64,000 nucleotides of DNA from contig NZ_BPQV01000003.1 in NCBI RefSeq assembly GCF_022179465.1, positions 1 through 64,000 of the forward strand, given 5' to 3'. The notes below the pieces were generated by a model. It saw only the letters and a list, made by a program, of their open reading frames with translations. It was not told the DNA's origin and did no database searches. The position numbers and the translations under genes were made by a program. This DNA comes from Methylobacterium organophilum. GTDB lineage: Bacteria > Pseudomonadota > Alphaproteobacteria > Rhizobiales > Beijerinckiaceae. This document shows positions 30,969 through 40,432 of the stretch, piece by piece. Each line of letters opens with the position of its first letter. Within the stretch, counting starts at the first letter, position 1.

Positions 30969-31664
30969 ATGCTGACGGTCGACGGAATCGATCTCTATTA
31001 CGGGGCGGCCAAGGCCCTGCGCGGGGTCTCGCTCACCGCCGAGACCGGCAAGGTCACCACCGTGCTCGGGCGCAACGGCGTCGGCAAGACCTCGCTGCTG
31101 CGCGCCATCGTCGGGCAGCAGCCCATCGCCAAGGGCTCGATCCGGCTGGGCGACACGGTGCTCTCGGGGCTGGCGCCCTACGATAGGGCGCGGGCCGGGG
31201 TCGCCTTCGTGCCCCAGGGCCGCGAGATCTTCCCGCTGCTGACCGTGAAGGAGAATCTCGAGACGGGCTTCGCCCCCTGCGCGCGCAAGGACCGCTACGT
31301 GCCGGCCGAGATCTACGACCTGTTCCCGGTGCTGAAGGACATGCTGCACCGGCGCGGCGGCGACCTCTCCGGAGGCCAGCAGCAGCAGCTCGCCATCGGC
31401 CGCGCCCTCGTCACCCGCCCGAAGCTGCTCGTGCTCGACGAGCCGACGGAGGGCATCCAACCCTCGATCATCAAGGATATCGGCCGGGCGATCAGCTACC
31501 TGCGCGACAAGGGCGAGATGGCGATCGTGCTGGTCGAGCAGTATTTCGAGTGGGCCCGCGACCTCTGCGACAGCTACGCGGTGATGGATCGCGGGCAGGT
31601 GGTGCTGTCGGGGACACGCGCGGAGATGGTCGAGGCGGACGTGCTGCGGTTGATGTCGGTTTAG
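30969..31664 (+). CDS. urtE: Urea ABC transporter ATPase UrtE
   Basis: A 231-residue ATP-binding subunit: Walker A LGRNGVGKTSLLRAI, Q-loop FVPQGREIFPLLTVKENL, signature LSGGQQQQLAIGRAL, Walker B LLVLDEPTEGIQPSIIKDI, and switch VLVEQYFEWARDL. It starts 4 nt after urtD and is the last urt gene; a strong inverted repeat follows. The adjoining region does not contain urease genes. Confidence 0.96.
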   Translation: MLTVDGIDLYYGAAKALRGVSLTAETGKVTTVLGRNGVGKTSLLRAIVGQQPIAKGSIRLGDTVLSGLAPYDRARAGVAFVPQGREIFPLLTVKENLETGFAPCARKDRYVPAEIYDLFPVLKDMLHRRGGDLSGGQQQQLAIGRALVTRPKLLVLDEPTEGIQPSIIKDIGRAISYLRDKGEMAIVLVEQYFEWARDLCDSYAVMDRGQVVLSGTRAEMVEADVLRLMSV

Positions 31665-31683
31665 CGCCGGCCCGACATGGAAA

Positions 31684-31705
31684 CGGCGGGACCGGAGTCC
31701 CGCCG
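31684..31705. terminator. Inverted repeat after urtE, possible terminator
   Basis: Nine-base arms CGGCGGGAC and GTCCCGCCG around CGGA, 20 nt after the urtE stop. No T-tract follows, so termination may need Rho or the hairpin may stabilise the transcript end. Confidence 0.55.
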
Positions 31706-31754
31706 CCTGCCTCGTCACGCTTCAGGAGGCGCCGGCCCGAGGCCGGCGATCCGA

Positions 31755-32003
31755 TCAGCAGCGGTAGCCACCGGAGGTCTGGCCGTACTGCTTGGTCGGG
31801 AAGTTCTGCTGCTGGGCGTTGCCCTCGCTGGCCGAGCTCATCGGGCAGCGGTCATAGCGCGGGTGGTCGGAAGGGTTGAGAGAGCCCGTCGTCGTCACGT
31901 CGTAGCGCGGGTCCCAGCTCTCCGAGAACGCCAGGGCGGACGAGGCCGGGGCGGCAACGCCGAGAACGAGGGCGGTGACGGCAGCGGCGACACGGGTTTT
32001 CAT
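31755..32003 (-). CDS. Small exported protein of unknown function
   Basis: An 82-residue protein with a clear signal peptide (MKTRVAAAVTALVLGVAAPASSALA, cleavage near residue 25) and AAGGAG before the ATG. The mature part is 57 residues, polar and Tyr/Ser/Gln-rich, with two cysteines (CPMSSASE and the last residue). No family known to me. Probably periplasmic. It has its own upstream region and is convergent with urtE. Confidence 0.7.
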   Translation of the reverse strand: MKTRVAAAVTALVLGVAAPASSALAFSESWDPRYDVTTTGSLNPSDHPRYDRCPMSSASEGNAQQQNFPTKQYGQTSGGYRC

Positions 32004-32203
32004 CGTCTTCTCAAGCTCCTTCGCAATGTGGCCGGTCGATCCGGAGCCACTTCATCTTGCGTGATCTTGAGATGGGGTGTCACCGGCCGGCGTGACGTGC
32101 TTATGCGCACGCAGCAACCGGGATGAAATTCATCCCGGCCCAGGAGAAGCGGAGACTTCGCGAGACGGAGGGAGCGGCATGGGCCGCTCCCTCGGCGACG
32201 CGC

Positions 32204-32743
32204 TCAGTAGTCGATGACGTCTTCCAGGGCGTAGTGCTTCACCGTCTTGCGGTTGGCGATCAGCTCGTCGATCGTCGGTTCGCCCTTCATGGCGCGGGCG
32301 ATGGCGAGCTTCGTCGCCTCGTAGTTGGTGCGGTAGAGGTCCTTGCGGTCGACGTTCGGGTCGGCGGCGCAACGCTCGTCGAGCCAGATCATGATGATCA
32401 TGCAGAGCTCGTCGAGCCCGTCCTTCGGCAGCACGCCCTCGATCACGCAATCGATGATCGCGTCGCCCGTGGCGGCCTGGACCACGCCGCCGAGCAACTC
32501 GGCATACTCGGCCGTGTGGATGGTGACCTTGGTGGTCATCATCGTGGCCGGACGCACGAGCTGGTTGAGGTCGCGCACCACGAACATGCGGGTATGGCCC
32601 TGCACCTGCCCCATCATCGAGGCGAAGGCTTGGCCGACGGGGCCGCGGGTGGAGCCGATCAGCACCTCGGGCATGGCATCGGTGTACTGCCCCTCGGCGG
32701 CGAGCACGGTCGCCTCGCCGGTGCGGAACCAGATCTCGGACAT
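32204..32743 (-). CDS. Fae-like protein (formaldehyde-activating enzyme paralogue)
   Basis: A 179-residue protein with the start at 32,743 (MSEIWFRTGEATV), and GAGGG upstream. It aligns with formaldehyde-activating enzyme along its length: VLIGSTRGPVGQAFASMM, MMTTKVTIHTAEYAELLGGVVQAATGDAIIDCVIEGVLPKDGLDELCMIIMIWLD and NYEATKLAIARAMKGEPTIDEL. Fae condenses formaldehyde with tetrahydromethanopterin in methylotrophs. The N-terminal His that precedes the VLIG-type strand in Fae and is proposed as general acid is replaced (here DAMPEVLIG). So this is more likely one of the Fae2/Fae3-type paralogues, with changed or no catalytic activity. Confidence 0.85.
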   Translation of the reverse strand: MSEIWFRTGEATVLAAEGQYTDAMPEVLIGSTRGPVGQAFASMMGQVQGHTRMFVVRDLNQLVRPATMMTTKVTIHTAEYAELLGGVVQAATGDAIIDCVIEGVLPKDGLDELCMIIMIWLDERCAADPNVDRKDLYRTNYEATKLAIARAMKGEPTIDELIANRKTVKHYALEDVIDY

Positions 32744-32923
32744 GGAAACACCCTCGTTGACGGATGGGCCGCAGCGAGCGGCATCGGCCGCGCAGACATC
32801 ATCCCGGGCCTCCCCCGTCAATCACGGCGCGCGCATGCCCCTGGCGTCCCGGGCGTCGATCGGCCATTGACGGGCAGCGTGCCCGCCGCGGGACGGCAGG
32901 CGGCGAGGGCGGGAGTGCCGGCG

Positions 32924-33151
32924 ATGGGCGGAACGGGCGGTCAGATGCCGAGGGAGCGCGGCTGGAGCCTCTCGGCAACGGCGGAGGGCGAGGGCGTGCG
33001 CCTGGAGATCGCCCTGCCGGATCTCGACGGCAAGCCGGTCACCGCGCTCCTACGCCTGGAACGGGCAGAAGCCCGCGCCTTCGCCCGCGCCTTGCTGCGG
33101 GCGGCGGGCGACGCCACCGAGCGGACCTTCTCTCCCTCCCGCGACGCGTAA
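32924..33151 (+). CDS. Small hypothetical protein
   Basis: A 75-residue protein; a second start lies 7 codons on (MPRERGW). The sequence WSLSATAEGEGVRLEIALPDLDGKPVTALLRLERAEARAFARALLRAAGD has an alternating pattern suggesting a small beta-alpha domain. No family known. It is divergent from the Fae-like gene and convergent with the lipoprotein gene. Confidence 0.5.
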   Translation: MGGTGGQMPRERGWSLSATAEGEGVRLEIALPDLDGKPVTALLRLERAEARAFARALLRAAGDATERTFSPSRDA

Positions 33152-33167
33152 CGCCCGGCTTCGGGGC

Positions 33168-33611
33168 TCAGCGCGTGCCGGTGACCGGGCGGCGGCCCGG
33201 CAGGCGCGGCACCTTGGCGCCCCGCGGCTCGACAGGCTCGGCACAGGAATAGGTGAACTCGCTCTGGAGGTCGCTGAACACCGTCTCGCCGGTGATCTTG
33301 CAATCCTCGCGCACGGTCTCGTCGAGATAGGTGCGGGCAGCGGTGCGGAAGCGGGTCGTCCGGGTCTCGGCCGGCGGGCGCCCGGCCTGCAGGTCGCCGA
33401 CATCGCAGCCGGTGACTTCGCGCAGGGCGTTCGAAACCACCAGCACCCGGCGGCGCTGCCGGTTGTCGTAGATCTCGTAGGGCTCGTTGCAGCCGATGGT
33501 CACGACCTGCGGCGTCTGCGCCACGTAGGTCTTCGAGATATAGGCGAAGCCCGTGCAGCCCGAGACCGCGAGGCTCGAACCGAGGGCGAGCGCAAGCGCC
33601 AGCCGCCGCAT
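33168..33611 (-). CDS. Small lipoprotein
   Basis: A 147-residue protein with a lipoprotein signal (MRRLALALALGSSLAVSGC, lipid-modified Cys19). The mature domain (FAYISKTYVAQTPQVVTIGCNEPYEIYDNRQRRRVLVVSNALREV) is a small beta-rich fold of unknown function with several cysteines (CDVGDL, CKITGE, YSCAEP). Located in the cell envelope. The start at 33,611 is chosen because it begins the signal peptide. Confidence 0.72.
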   Translation of the reverse strand: MRRLALALALGSSLAVSGCTGFAYISKTYVAQTPQVVTIGCNEPYEIYDNRQRRRVLVVSNALREVTGCDVGDLQAGRPPAETRTTRFRTAARTYLDETVREDCKITGETVFSDLQSEFTYSCAEPVEPRGAKVPRLPGRRPVTGTR

Positions 33612-33687
33612 TGTCGTCGCCCTCTCAACCCGGACACGCATCGGCCCGCATTGAAACCGCTACGCTTGCGCGGTCAAGAGGCCACGT

Positions 33688-35097
33688 TCATCCCGCTTCC
33701 GCGAGCGCCACGGCGCGGATCGGCGGCAGGTTGGCGCGCAACTCGCGGCTGACGGCGGAGGAGGTCGCGACCGTACCGAGATCGGCATAGGTCTCGTGGT
33801 TCTTCTCGATGGCGGAAAGATCGTAGAGGTAGTTCACCATCAGCCCGTAGGATTGCTTCATCCCGTTGGCCGAGGTGTCCCCGAGGAAGTTCACCCGCTC
33901 CAGCCGGGCGCCGTTGCCGAGATGGAAGCGGGCGACGGGGTCGAGCGGGCGGCCCTTCTCGTTCTTGGCGCGCAGGAAATAGGCCGCCGCGGCGGGAATC
34001 ATCGCCTTTCGGACGGCCTCGCAGGCCGCCTTGTCGGCGGCCCAGTCCGGGCGGTCGAGCAGGCGCAGGGTCTCCACGTCCTCCCGGGTCAGGCCCTGCG
34101 GCGCATCCGCCCGGCGCTCCCGGTCGAGCCAGCTGCGGAAGCCCGGCACCGGCGACAGGGTGACGAAGGTCTTCAGGCTCGGGACCTCGCGGACGATGTC
34201 CTCGACCACCTGCTTGATGAGGAAGTTGCCGAAGGTGACGCCGGCCAAGCCCTTCTGGCAGTTCGAGATCGAGTAGAACACGGCCGTGTTGGCGGCCTTG
34301 ATCGGCAGGGTCTCGCGCTCGTCGGCGAGGATCGGCCCGATCGCCCCGGGGATGCCGCCGGTCAGCGCCACCTCGACGAAGATCAGCGGCTCGTCGAGCA
34401 GGGCGGGATGGAAGAAGGCGAAGCAGCGCCGGTCCGCCGGCTCGATGCGCCGGCGCAGATCGTTCCAGTCCTGGATCGCGTGCACCGCCTCGTAGCGGAT
34501 GATCTTTTCCAGGATATGGGCCGGCGTCGTCCAGTCGATGTGACGCAGCACCAGGAAGCCCCGGTTGAACCACGAGGCGAAGAGGTGCTCGAAATCGCTG
34601 TCGAGGCTGTCGGCGGCGTCGATCAGGTCCGGATCGGCCCCCTCTTGGCGCAGGGTCTTGCGTAGGCCGAACAGGTCCTCGCGCATGCGCACCAGGGCGA
34701 GCGTGCCGCCTCGGGCGAGGTTGAGCCGGCGGATCAGCTCCTGGGCGCGGGGCTCGGCCGCCGCGTGCAGGCGCCCGAGCCGGGCCCGGGTCGGGTCGGC
34801 GCGGTAGGCGGCGATGGCCTCGTCCACCGCCTCGTGGTCGGCATCGAACTCGGCTGCGATCAGCCGGAGAAAGGCGAGGCGCTCGGGCGCCGGCAGCACC
34901 GCGTAGCGGTCGAGAATCAGGCGGGCCAGGGCGACGCCGGAGGCCTCGCCGCGCCGGGAGATCAGGTCTTCGCAGAGCTTCAGGAGCTCGCCGGCATCGG
35001 CATTGCGCGCCGGATCGCCGCGCCCGAAGCTGATCAGGTCGCGGCCGCGGTCGCTGATGGTCTGAAGGAGGTCGCCGAGGAACGAGATCGCCGCCAT
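33688..35097 (-). CDS. Malonyl-CoA decarboxylase
   Basis: A 469-residue enzyme (start at 35,097) converting malonyl-CoA to acetyl-CoA and CO2. The N-terminal half is helical (LLKLCEDLISRRGEASGVALARLILDRY, VRMREDLF). The C-terminal catalytic GNAT-like half has VHAIQDWNDLRRRIEPADRRCFAFFHPALLDEPLIFVEVALTGGIPGAI, TAVFYSISNCQKGLAGVTFGNFLIKQV and FVTLSPVPGFRSWL, with His and Ser residues typical of the family. The end (NFLGDTSANGMKQSYGLMVNYLYDL) is also family-like. Length fits bacterial MCDs. It has no obvious operon partners here. Confidence 0.95.
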   Translation of the reverse strand: MAAISFLGDLLQTISDRGRDLISFGRGDPARNADAGELLKLCEDLISRRGEASGVALARLILDRYAVLPAPERLAFLRLIAAEFDADHEAVDEAIAAYRADPTRARLGRLHAAAEPRAQELIRRLNLARGGTLALVRMREDLFGLRKTLRQEGADPDLIDAADSLDSDFEHLFASWFNRGFLVLRHIDWTTPAHILEKIIRYEAVHAIQDWNDLRRRIEPADRRCFAFFHPALLDEPLIFVEVALTGGIPGAIGPILADERETLPIKAANTAVFYSISNCQKGLAGVTFGNFLIKQVVEDIVREVPSLKTFVTLSPVPGFRSWLDRERRADAPQGLTREDVETLRLLDRPDWAADKAACEAVRKAMIPAAAAYFLRAKNEKGRPLDPVARFHLGNGARLERVNFLGDTSANGMKQSYGLMVNYLYDLSAIEKNHETYADLGTVATSSAVSRELRANLPPIRAVALAEAG

Positions 35098-35223
35098 GAA
35101 ACGCCGCCTGGACCTCCCCGCCCGCTTGTCATCGGCGCCGCCAGCCGGCGGCAGCACCGCTCAGGGATGTAAGGCGATCAGGCCGCCGGGGCCAGCCACC
35201 TCAAGGCATGGGCAGCCACTCGA

Positions 35224-35412
35224 TCACGCCGCAGCGAGCGCGGCCGTATCCGCACGCTCGCGCCAGTCGAGCACCCCGTGCAGGCGGGCGAAACGCAGCT
35301 CCGCCGCGCGCAGGGCCCGCTCCGGATCGCGCGCCCGCGCGATCTCCACCGAGCCCACCTTGAAGGGCACCCCGAGGATCTGCTTGGCGAAATCGATGCG
35401 GTAGTGCGACAT
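35224..35412 (-). CDS. Small hypothetical protein
   Basis: A 62-residue protein (MSHYRIDFAKQILGVPFKVGSVEIARARDPERALRAAELRFARLHGVLDW). Composition is balanced and a GGGACA purine stretch lies before the ATG. I recall comparable short proteins in Methylobacterium, with no function known. Confidence 0.55.
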   Translation of the reverse strand: MSHYRIDFAKQILGVPFKVGSVEIARARDPERALRAAELRFARLHGVLDWRERADTAALAAA

Positions 35413-35727
35413 CCGCTGTCCCTGTCGTTCCTGTGTTGCGATCTTCCCGTTGGAATGGGGGGCTGCGCGATTCGCGCGGGGCTTGGGCCCAAGGATAGGC
35501 CGAGACGGGGGCCGCAGGCGAGTCCACCGCCAAAACCCTCAACATCCCCAAGGAATTGGATATGGGGACGACAACCCTCAGGTGCAAACCCCGCATCCCT
35601 GAGACGCAAGGCCGCCCCCGGCCGGATCGGCTTGCCGGCGCGTGTTCCACAACATAGGCCGGCCTATGTCCTACTTGACCCTGCCGCTCCCTCCCGCCTC
35701 TCTCGAGGCGCCGCGGGAAACAGGCCG
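35413..35727. other. Intergenic region with an 18-bp palindrome
   Basis: No gene is supported. It holds the divergent promoters of the small gene at 35,412 and the MFS gene at 35,728, and the perfect palindrome ACATAGGCCGGCCTATGT at 35,652-35,669. Confidence 0.5.
35652..35669. promoter_or_regulatory. Perfect 18-bp palindrome, candidate operator
   Basis: ACATAGGCCGGCCTATGT is fully self-complementary and lies 58 nt before the MFS start. TTGACC at 35,675 right after it could be a -35 element. A dimeric repressor site is the simplest reading; no regulator gene lies beside it. Confidence 0.5.
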
Positions 35728-36900
35728 ATGAACGTCCCGCATTCCGGCTTCACGGCCCGCACGCGCCTCGGCCTCACCCTGATCGCGGGCGGGGCGGTCG
35801 CCAATATCTACTACAACCAGCCCTTGCTTGCCGTCCTGGTCCAGGATCTCGGCGAGCGGGCAGCCCTTCTCGTGCCGACCGCGACGCTGGTCGGCTACGG
35901 CCTGGGCATCCTCCTGCTGGTGCCGCTGGGGGACAGCCTGCCCCGTCGCAGGCTGATCGTGTGGCAGCTCCTCGCCCTCGCCGTGGCCCTGGTTGCCGCG
36001 GGTCTCAGCCCGAATCTCCTCGCCCTCACGCTCGCGAGCCTCGCCGTCGGGGTGCTCGCCTCGGCGGCACAGCAGGCCGTGCCCTTCGCGGCGGAGCTCG
36101 CCCCCGATGCCACGCGGGGCCGCATCGTCGGCCAGGTGATGACAGGGCTGCTCGGCGGCATCCTGCTCGCACGGACCTTGAGCGGTTTCGTCGGCGCGCA
36201 TCTCGGCTGGCGCGCCGTCTTCCTCGGGGCGGCGGCGCTGGCGCTGGCCATGGCCGGGCTCGCCACGGCGACGCTGCCGGCGGGCGGAGGCGGCAAGCCG
36301 CTGCGCTACCGGGCGCTGATGTACTCGGTGCTGGGCCTCGTGCGCACGCAGCCGGTCCTGCGGAACGCCAGCTTGTCCCAGGCCCTGCTCTTCGCGAGCT
36401 TCAACGCCTTCTGGGTGACGCTCGCCCTCCTCGTCGAGGCGGAGCCCTTCTCCTTCACCCCGGCGGGCGCGGGGCTGTTCGGGGTGATCGGCCTCGCCGG
36501 CGCCCTGTTCGCGCCGATCGCAGGACGCTTCAGCGACCGGGAGGGCGCCAAGCCCGTGGTGATCGCCGGGGGCCTGTGCGTGGTGGCGGCCTTCACCATG
36601 CTCTGGGCGGCGGGCACCTGGTCGCTCACGGCCATCGTCCTCGGCGTGCTGCTGATCGATGTCGGCATCAACGGCGCGCTCATCGCCAACCAGACCCGGG
36701 CCTATGCCCTGGCGCCCGGCGCCCGCGGCCGCATCAACACCGTGCTGTTCACAGCCATCTTCAGCGGCGGCGCGGTCGGGGCCTTCTGCGGCACCCAGGC
36801 CTTCCTGTTCGCCGGCTGGCCGGGGGTCTGCGTCGTCGGCCTCGGCTTCGCCCTGGCGGCCCTCGCGGTGGCGGCCGGCGGCCGCGTCAGGACGGCTTGA
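35728..36900 (+). CDS. MFS transporter
   Basis: A 390-residue major facilitator protein with about 12 membrane helices. RLGLTLIAGGAVANIYYNQPLLAVLVQDLG at the start and the motif A-like LGDSLPRRRLIVWQL loop place it in the DHA1 drug-efflux type with an NxYYNQPLL signature (YnfM/YbjJ-like). Cytoplasmic central loop near residue 195. Substrate not predictable. Downstream cobC is convergent and overlaps its end by 14 nt. Confidence 0.9.
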   Translation: MNVPHSGFTARTRLGLTLIAGGAVANIYYNQPLLAVLVQDLGERAALLVPTATLVGYGLGILLLVPLGDSLPRRRLIVWQLLALAVALVAAGLSPNLLALTLASLAVGVLASAAQQAVPFAAELAPDATRGRIVGQVMTGLLGGILLARTLSGFVGAHLGWRAVFLGAAALALAMAGLATATLPAGGGGKPLRYRALMYSVLGLVRTQPVLRNASLSQALLFASFNAFWVTLALLVEAEPFSFTPAGAGLFGVIGLAGALFAPIAGRFSDREGAKPVVIAGGLCVVAAFTMLWAAGTWSLTAIVLGVLLIDVGINGALIANQTRAYALAPGARGRINTVLFTAIFSGGAVGAFCGTQAFLFAGWPGVCVVGLGFALAALAVAAGGRVRTA

Positions 36901-37915
36901 GCACCCGGGACAGGCGGCACCAGGCCGCCTTGCCCCCCGGCAGGCCGAAGCGCAGCCGGGCCGGGTGCTCGGCGAAGCGCCGGACATAGATCCCGGCTGC
37001 GCCGAGCCGCCGGAACAGCCCCGGCCCGTCGGGAAAATCGGCCGTGCGGAACAGGGTGGTGCCGCCGACCAGCCGCCCCCCGGCCCGCAGCAGCATGCGG
37101 TCGAGCCGGTCCGCCTCCGCCGCGCAGGTCTGCGCCATCTGCCGGCGCCATTCGAGGTCGGAGAGCGCGATCCGGCCCGCGGCGATCGCCGGGCCCGACA
37201 CCGCCCAGGGGCCGAGCGCCGTCTCGAGGCGGGCGACGTACTCCGGACTCGCCAGGGCGAAGCCGAGGCGCAGGCCGGCGAGCCCGTAGCTCTTGCCGAA
37301 GGAGCGCAGTTCGACCAAGCCGTCGCGCTCGCCCGGCCAAGCCCCCTCCCCCGGCTCCAGATCCGCGAAGGCGCGGTCGAGCACCAGCAGGCCACCGGCG
37401 CGGGCGAGCCGGGCGCGCAAGGCCTCGATCTCCGCCGGGGCGACCCGGCGGCCATCGGGATTGTTGGGGCTGACGAGGACGACAACCGCCGCGGCCGCCG
37501 TCGCGGCGAGCTCCGGCACCGTCTCGACGGCATGGCCCGCCCGGCCCCACGCGGCCGCGTGCTCGGCATAGGTCGGCCCGACCACCGCGACCCGCGTCGC
37601 CGGCATGAGCCGCGGCAGCGTCTCGATCAGGATCTGCGTGCCCGGGGCGCAGGCGATCTCGTCGAGATCCCGCGCGCCGTAGGCCGCGGCCGCGGCCCGC
37701 TTCAGTGCGGCGAGATCGGCCTGCGAGGGCAGCCGTGTCAGGGCGCTGGCCTCGAAGGGCGGCAGCGGATAGGGGACCGGGTTGATCCCGGTCGAGAGGT
37801 CGAGCCAGGGCTCGGGCGCTTCCGGAAACAGCCGGCGCGCGGCCGCGAGGTCGCCGCCATGCAGGATCGGCGCGGGGCCCGCGTCCTCCTCATCCCCTCG
37901 GCCGGCTGCTGGCAT
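36887..37915 (-). CDS. cobC: L-threonine-phosphate decarboxylase CobC
   Basis: A 342-residue PLP enzyme of aminotransferase fold I that makes (R)-1-amino-2-propanol phosphate for the lower-ligand linker of cobalamin. Seen: HGGDLAAARRLFPEAPEPWLDLSTGINPVPYP (family start), PGTQILIETLPRL, VVVLVSPNNPDGR, LLVLDRAFADLEPG, and the PLP lysine in RSFGKSYGLAGLRLGFAL, then LRFGLPG near the end. It is divergent from cobD (cbiB), which acts in the next step; the two starts lie within 30 nt. Confidence 0.94.
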   Translation of the reverse strand: MPAAGRGDEEDAGPAPILHGGDLAAARRLFPEAPEPWLDLSTGINPVPYPLPPFEASALTRLPSQADLAALKRAAAAAYGARDLDEIACAPGTQILIETLPRLMPATRVAVVGPTYAEHAAAWGRAGHAVETVPELAATAAAAVVVLVSPNNPDGRRVAPAEIEALRARLARAGGLLVLDRAFADLEPGEGAWPGERDGLVELRSFGKSYGLAGLRLGFALASPEYVARLETALGPWAVSGPAIAAGRIALSDLEWRRQMAQTCAAEADRLDRMLLRAGGRLVGGTTLFRTADFPDGPGLFRRLGAAGIYVRRFAEHPARLRFGLPGGKAAWCRLSRVLKPS

Positions 37916-37940
37916 GGTCTCTCTGGAACGACGGATCGCG

Positions 37941-38936
37941 ATGGACTGGACCGACCTGATCCGCCCGCCCGGCAGCCTCGCGATCCTGGCGCTGGCCCTG
38001 GCGGTGGAAGCGGCGTCGGGCTATCCGGCCGCGCTCTACAGCCTGCTCGGCCACCCTGTCACCTGGATCGGCGCCCTGATCGGCCGGCTCGACCGCGGGC
38101 TCAACCGCGGCGACCCGCAGCGGCGGCGGATCGCCGGGGTGGCGGCGCTGGCCATTCTCCTCCTGGTCGCGGGAGGCGCGGCGCTCGCCCTCACCCGTCT
38201 TGCCGCCCTGACGGGACCGGCTGCGGCCCTCCCGATCCTCGCCCTGCTCGCCGCGAGTCTGCCCGCCCAGCGCAGCCTCCACGACCATGTCGCCCGCGTC
38301 GCCAGGGACCTGCGCGAAGAGGGCCTGACCGGCGGGCGGAGGGCCGTCTCGATGATCGTCGGGCGCAATCCCGAGAGCCTGGACGAGGCCGCGATCTGCC
38401 GCGCCGCCATCGAGAGCCTGTCCGAGAACTTTTCCGACGGCATCGTCGCGCCGGCCTTCTGGATCGGCGCCCTCGGCCTGCCGGGGGGCGCGCTCTACAA
38501 AGCGATCAACACCGCCGACAGCATGATCGGCCACCGCACCCCGCGCCATGAGGCCTTCGGCTGGGCCTCCGCCCGGCTCGACGATTTCGTGAACCTGCCG
38601 GCCTCCCGGCTGACCGCCCTGCTGATCCTCGCCGCTGCCGCCCTGCAGCCGGGCGCCTCCGCCCGCGAGGGCTGGGTGGCGCTCCGTCGCGACGCGCGCC
38701 ACCACCGCTCGCCCAATGCCGGCTGGCCGGAGGCGGCGATGGCCGGGGCGCTCGGCCTGCGGCTCGCCGGCCCGCGCATCTACGGCGAGATGCGGGTGGA
38801 GGATTCCTGGATGGGCCATGGCCGGGCGGAGGCCGCCCCGGCGGATATCGAGCGGGCGCTCACTCTCTATCGCAGCGCCTGCCTGCTGCTCTGGCTGATC
38901 GCCGCGAGCCTTGCCGCCCTGGCCTTCCTCAGCTGA
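37941..38936 (+). CDS. cobD: Adenosylcobinamide-phosphate synthase CobD (CbiB)
   Basis: A 331-residue membrane protein that attaches aminopropanol (phosphate) to adenosylcobyric acid. It has several membrane helices; conserved CbiB segments are [118 protein letters not shown] and [20 protein letters not shown] took the ATG at 37,941; an in-frame ATG at 37,914 is also possible. The 3' end overlaps cobQ by 8 nt. Confidence 0.95.
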   Translation: MDWTDLIRPPGSLAILALALAVEAASGYPAALYSLLGHPVTWIGALIGRLDRGLNRGDPQRRRIAGVAALAILLLVAGGAALALTRLAALTGPAAALPILALLAASLPAQRSLHDHVARVARDLREEGLTGGRRAVSMIVGRNPESLDEAAICRAAIESLSENFSDGIVAPAFWIGALGLPGGALYKAINTADSMIGHRTPRHEAFGWASARLDDFVNLPASRLTALLILAAAALQPGASAREGWVALRRDARHHRSPNAGWPEAAMAGALGLRLAGPRIYGEMRVEDSWMGHGRAEAAPADIERALTLYRSACLLLWLIAASLAALAFLS

Positions 38937-40401
38937 GGCGGCTCCCCGCCAGCGCCAGCAGGCGCTCGCAATCGACATGCGCTTCGAGGTGGTCGGCGAA
39001 GCGGTCGAGCACCGCGTCGATTCCCCCCTCGTAGGATTCCCCGCTCGGGGCGGCGCCGATCCGGGCGAGCCAGGCGGCCCGCTGGCGGTCGTCGGCGAAG
39101 AGGCCGTGGACATAGGTGCCGCAGACGCGCCCGTCCACCGAGACCGCCCCGTCCGGTCTACCGTCCGAGAAGCGCAGGAGCGGCCGCGCCGCATCCGGCC
39201 CGGTCGTGTCGCCGACATGCATCTCGTAGCCGGCGAAGGGCACTCCGTCCGAGACACTGGTGCCGCTCACCGCGACGAGCCGCTTCTCCGGCGTCATCAC
39301 CGTCTCGAGATCGAGCAGGCCGAGACCTTCGACGCGGCGCGGCGCCCCCTCGATGCCGTGCGGGTCGTCGATGCTGCGCCCCATCATCTGGTAGCCGCCG
39401 CAGAGCCCCAGCACCGGCCGGCCGCGGGCGAGATGCGCGCGCAGATCCGCGTCCCAGCCCTGCGCGCGGGCGAAGGCGAGATCGTCGATCGTGGTCTTCG
39501 AGCCGGGCAGGACGATCAGCGCCGCCCGCTCCGGCAGGGGCAGGCCCGGGCGCACGAACACCACCTCGACGCCGGGCTCCTGGCGGAGCGGATCGAGATC
39601 GTCGAAATTCGCGATGTGCGGGAAGACCGGCACCGCCACCACCGGGGCGCCGGGCAGGCGCCGCGGCCCCGGCTGGTCGAGGGCGAGGGCATCCTCCGGC
39701 GGCAGGCGCGCGGCCTCGGGGAAGTGCGGCACGAGGCCGAGCGGCGCCCAGCCGGTGCGCTGCGCGATGATCGCCATCCCGTCGTCGAACAGGCTCGGAT
39801 CGCCGCGGAAGCGGTTGACGAGGAAGCCGCGGATCATCGCCGCGTCCTCCGGCTCGATCACCACCTTGGTGCCGACGAGGCTGGCGATGACGCCGCCCCG
39901 GTCGATGTCGCCGACCAGCACCACGGGCACGCCCGCCGCCCGCGCGAAGCCCATATTCGCGATGTCGCCCCGGCGCAGATTCACCTCCGCCGGCGAGCCC
40001 GCCCCCTCGACGAGGACGAGGTCGGCCTGCACCCGCAGGCGCGCGTAGCTGTCGAGCACCGAGGCCAGGAGCTTCGGCTTCATGGCCTGGTAGTCCCGCG
40101 CCCGGGCCGTGCCGACCATGCGGCCCTGCACCACCACCTGCGCGCCGACATCGCTCTGCGGCTTGAGCAGGACCGGGTTCATGTGGACCGAGGGCGGGAC
40201 CCGCGCCGCCCGCGCCTGCAGGGCCTGGGCGCGGCCGATCTCGCCGCCATCGGCGGTGACGGCGGCGTTGTTCGACATGTTCTGCGGCTTGAACGGCCGC
40301 ACGGCGAGGCCGGCCCGGGTGAAAGCACGGGCGAGACCGGCGACGATCAGCGACTTGCCGACATCGGAGCCGGTCCCCTGGATCATCAGGGCGCGGGTCA
40401 T
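38929..40401 (-). CDS. cobQ: Cobyric acid synthase CobQ
   Basis: A 490-residue glutamine-dependent amidase that amidates the b, d, e and g side chains of adenosylcobyrinic acid a,c-diamide. The N-terminal ATPase part is [22 protein letters not shown] and [23 protein letters not shown], then [15 protein letters not shown] and [14 protein letters not shown]. The C-terminal class I glutamine amidotransferase part is [26 protein letters not shown] with the nucleophilic Cys, and GTYVHGLF with the His. The start at 40,401 begins right at the ATPase motif. Confidence 0.96.
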   Translation of the reverse strand: MTRALMIQGTGSDVGKSLIVAGLARAFTRAGLAVRPFKPQNMSNNAAVTADGGEIGRAQALQARAARVPPSVHMNPVLLKPQSDVGAQVVVQGRMVGTARARDYQAMKPKLLASVLDSYARLRVQADLVLVEGAGSPAEVNLRRGDIANMGFARAAGVPVVLVGDIDRGGVIASLVGTKVVIEPEDAAMIRGFLVNRFRGDPSLFDDGMAIIAQRTGWAPLGLVPHFPEAARLPPEDALALDQPGPRRLPGAPVVAVPVFPHIANFDDLDPLRQEPGVEVVFVRPGLPLPERAALIVLPGSKTTIDDLAFARAQGWDADLRAHLARGRPVLGLCGGYQMMGRSIDDPHGIEGAPRRVEGLGLLDLETVMTPEKRLVAVSGTSVSDGVPFAGYEMHVGDTTGPDAARPLLRFSDGRPDGAVSVDGRVCGTYVHGLFADDRQRAAWLARIGAAPSGESYEGGIDAVLDRFADHLEAHVDCERLLALAGSRLS

Positions 40402-40432
40402 GGCACGGCGCCCCTGCGCAAGCTTCGTCCGG

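Noticed and set aside
35416-35650. Possible riboswitch or small gene before the MFS transporter
   Set aside because: No conserved riboswitch blocks and no frame with coding character were found.
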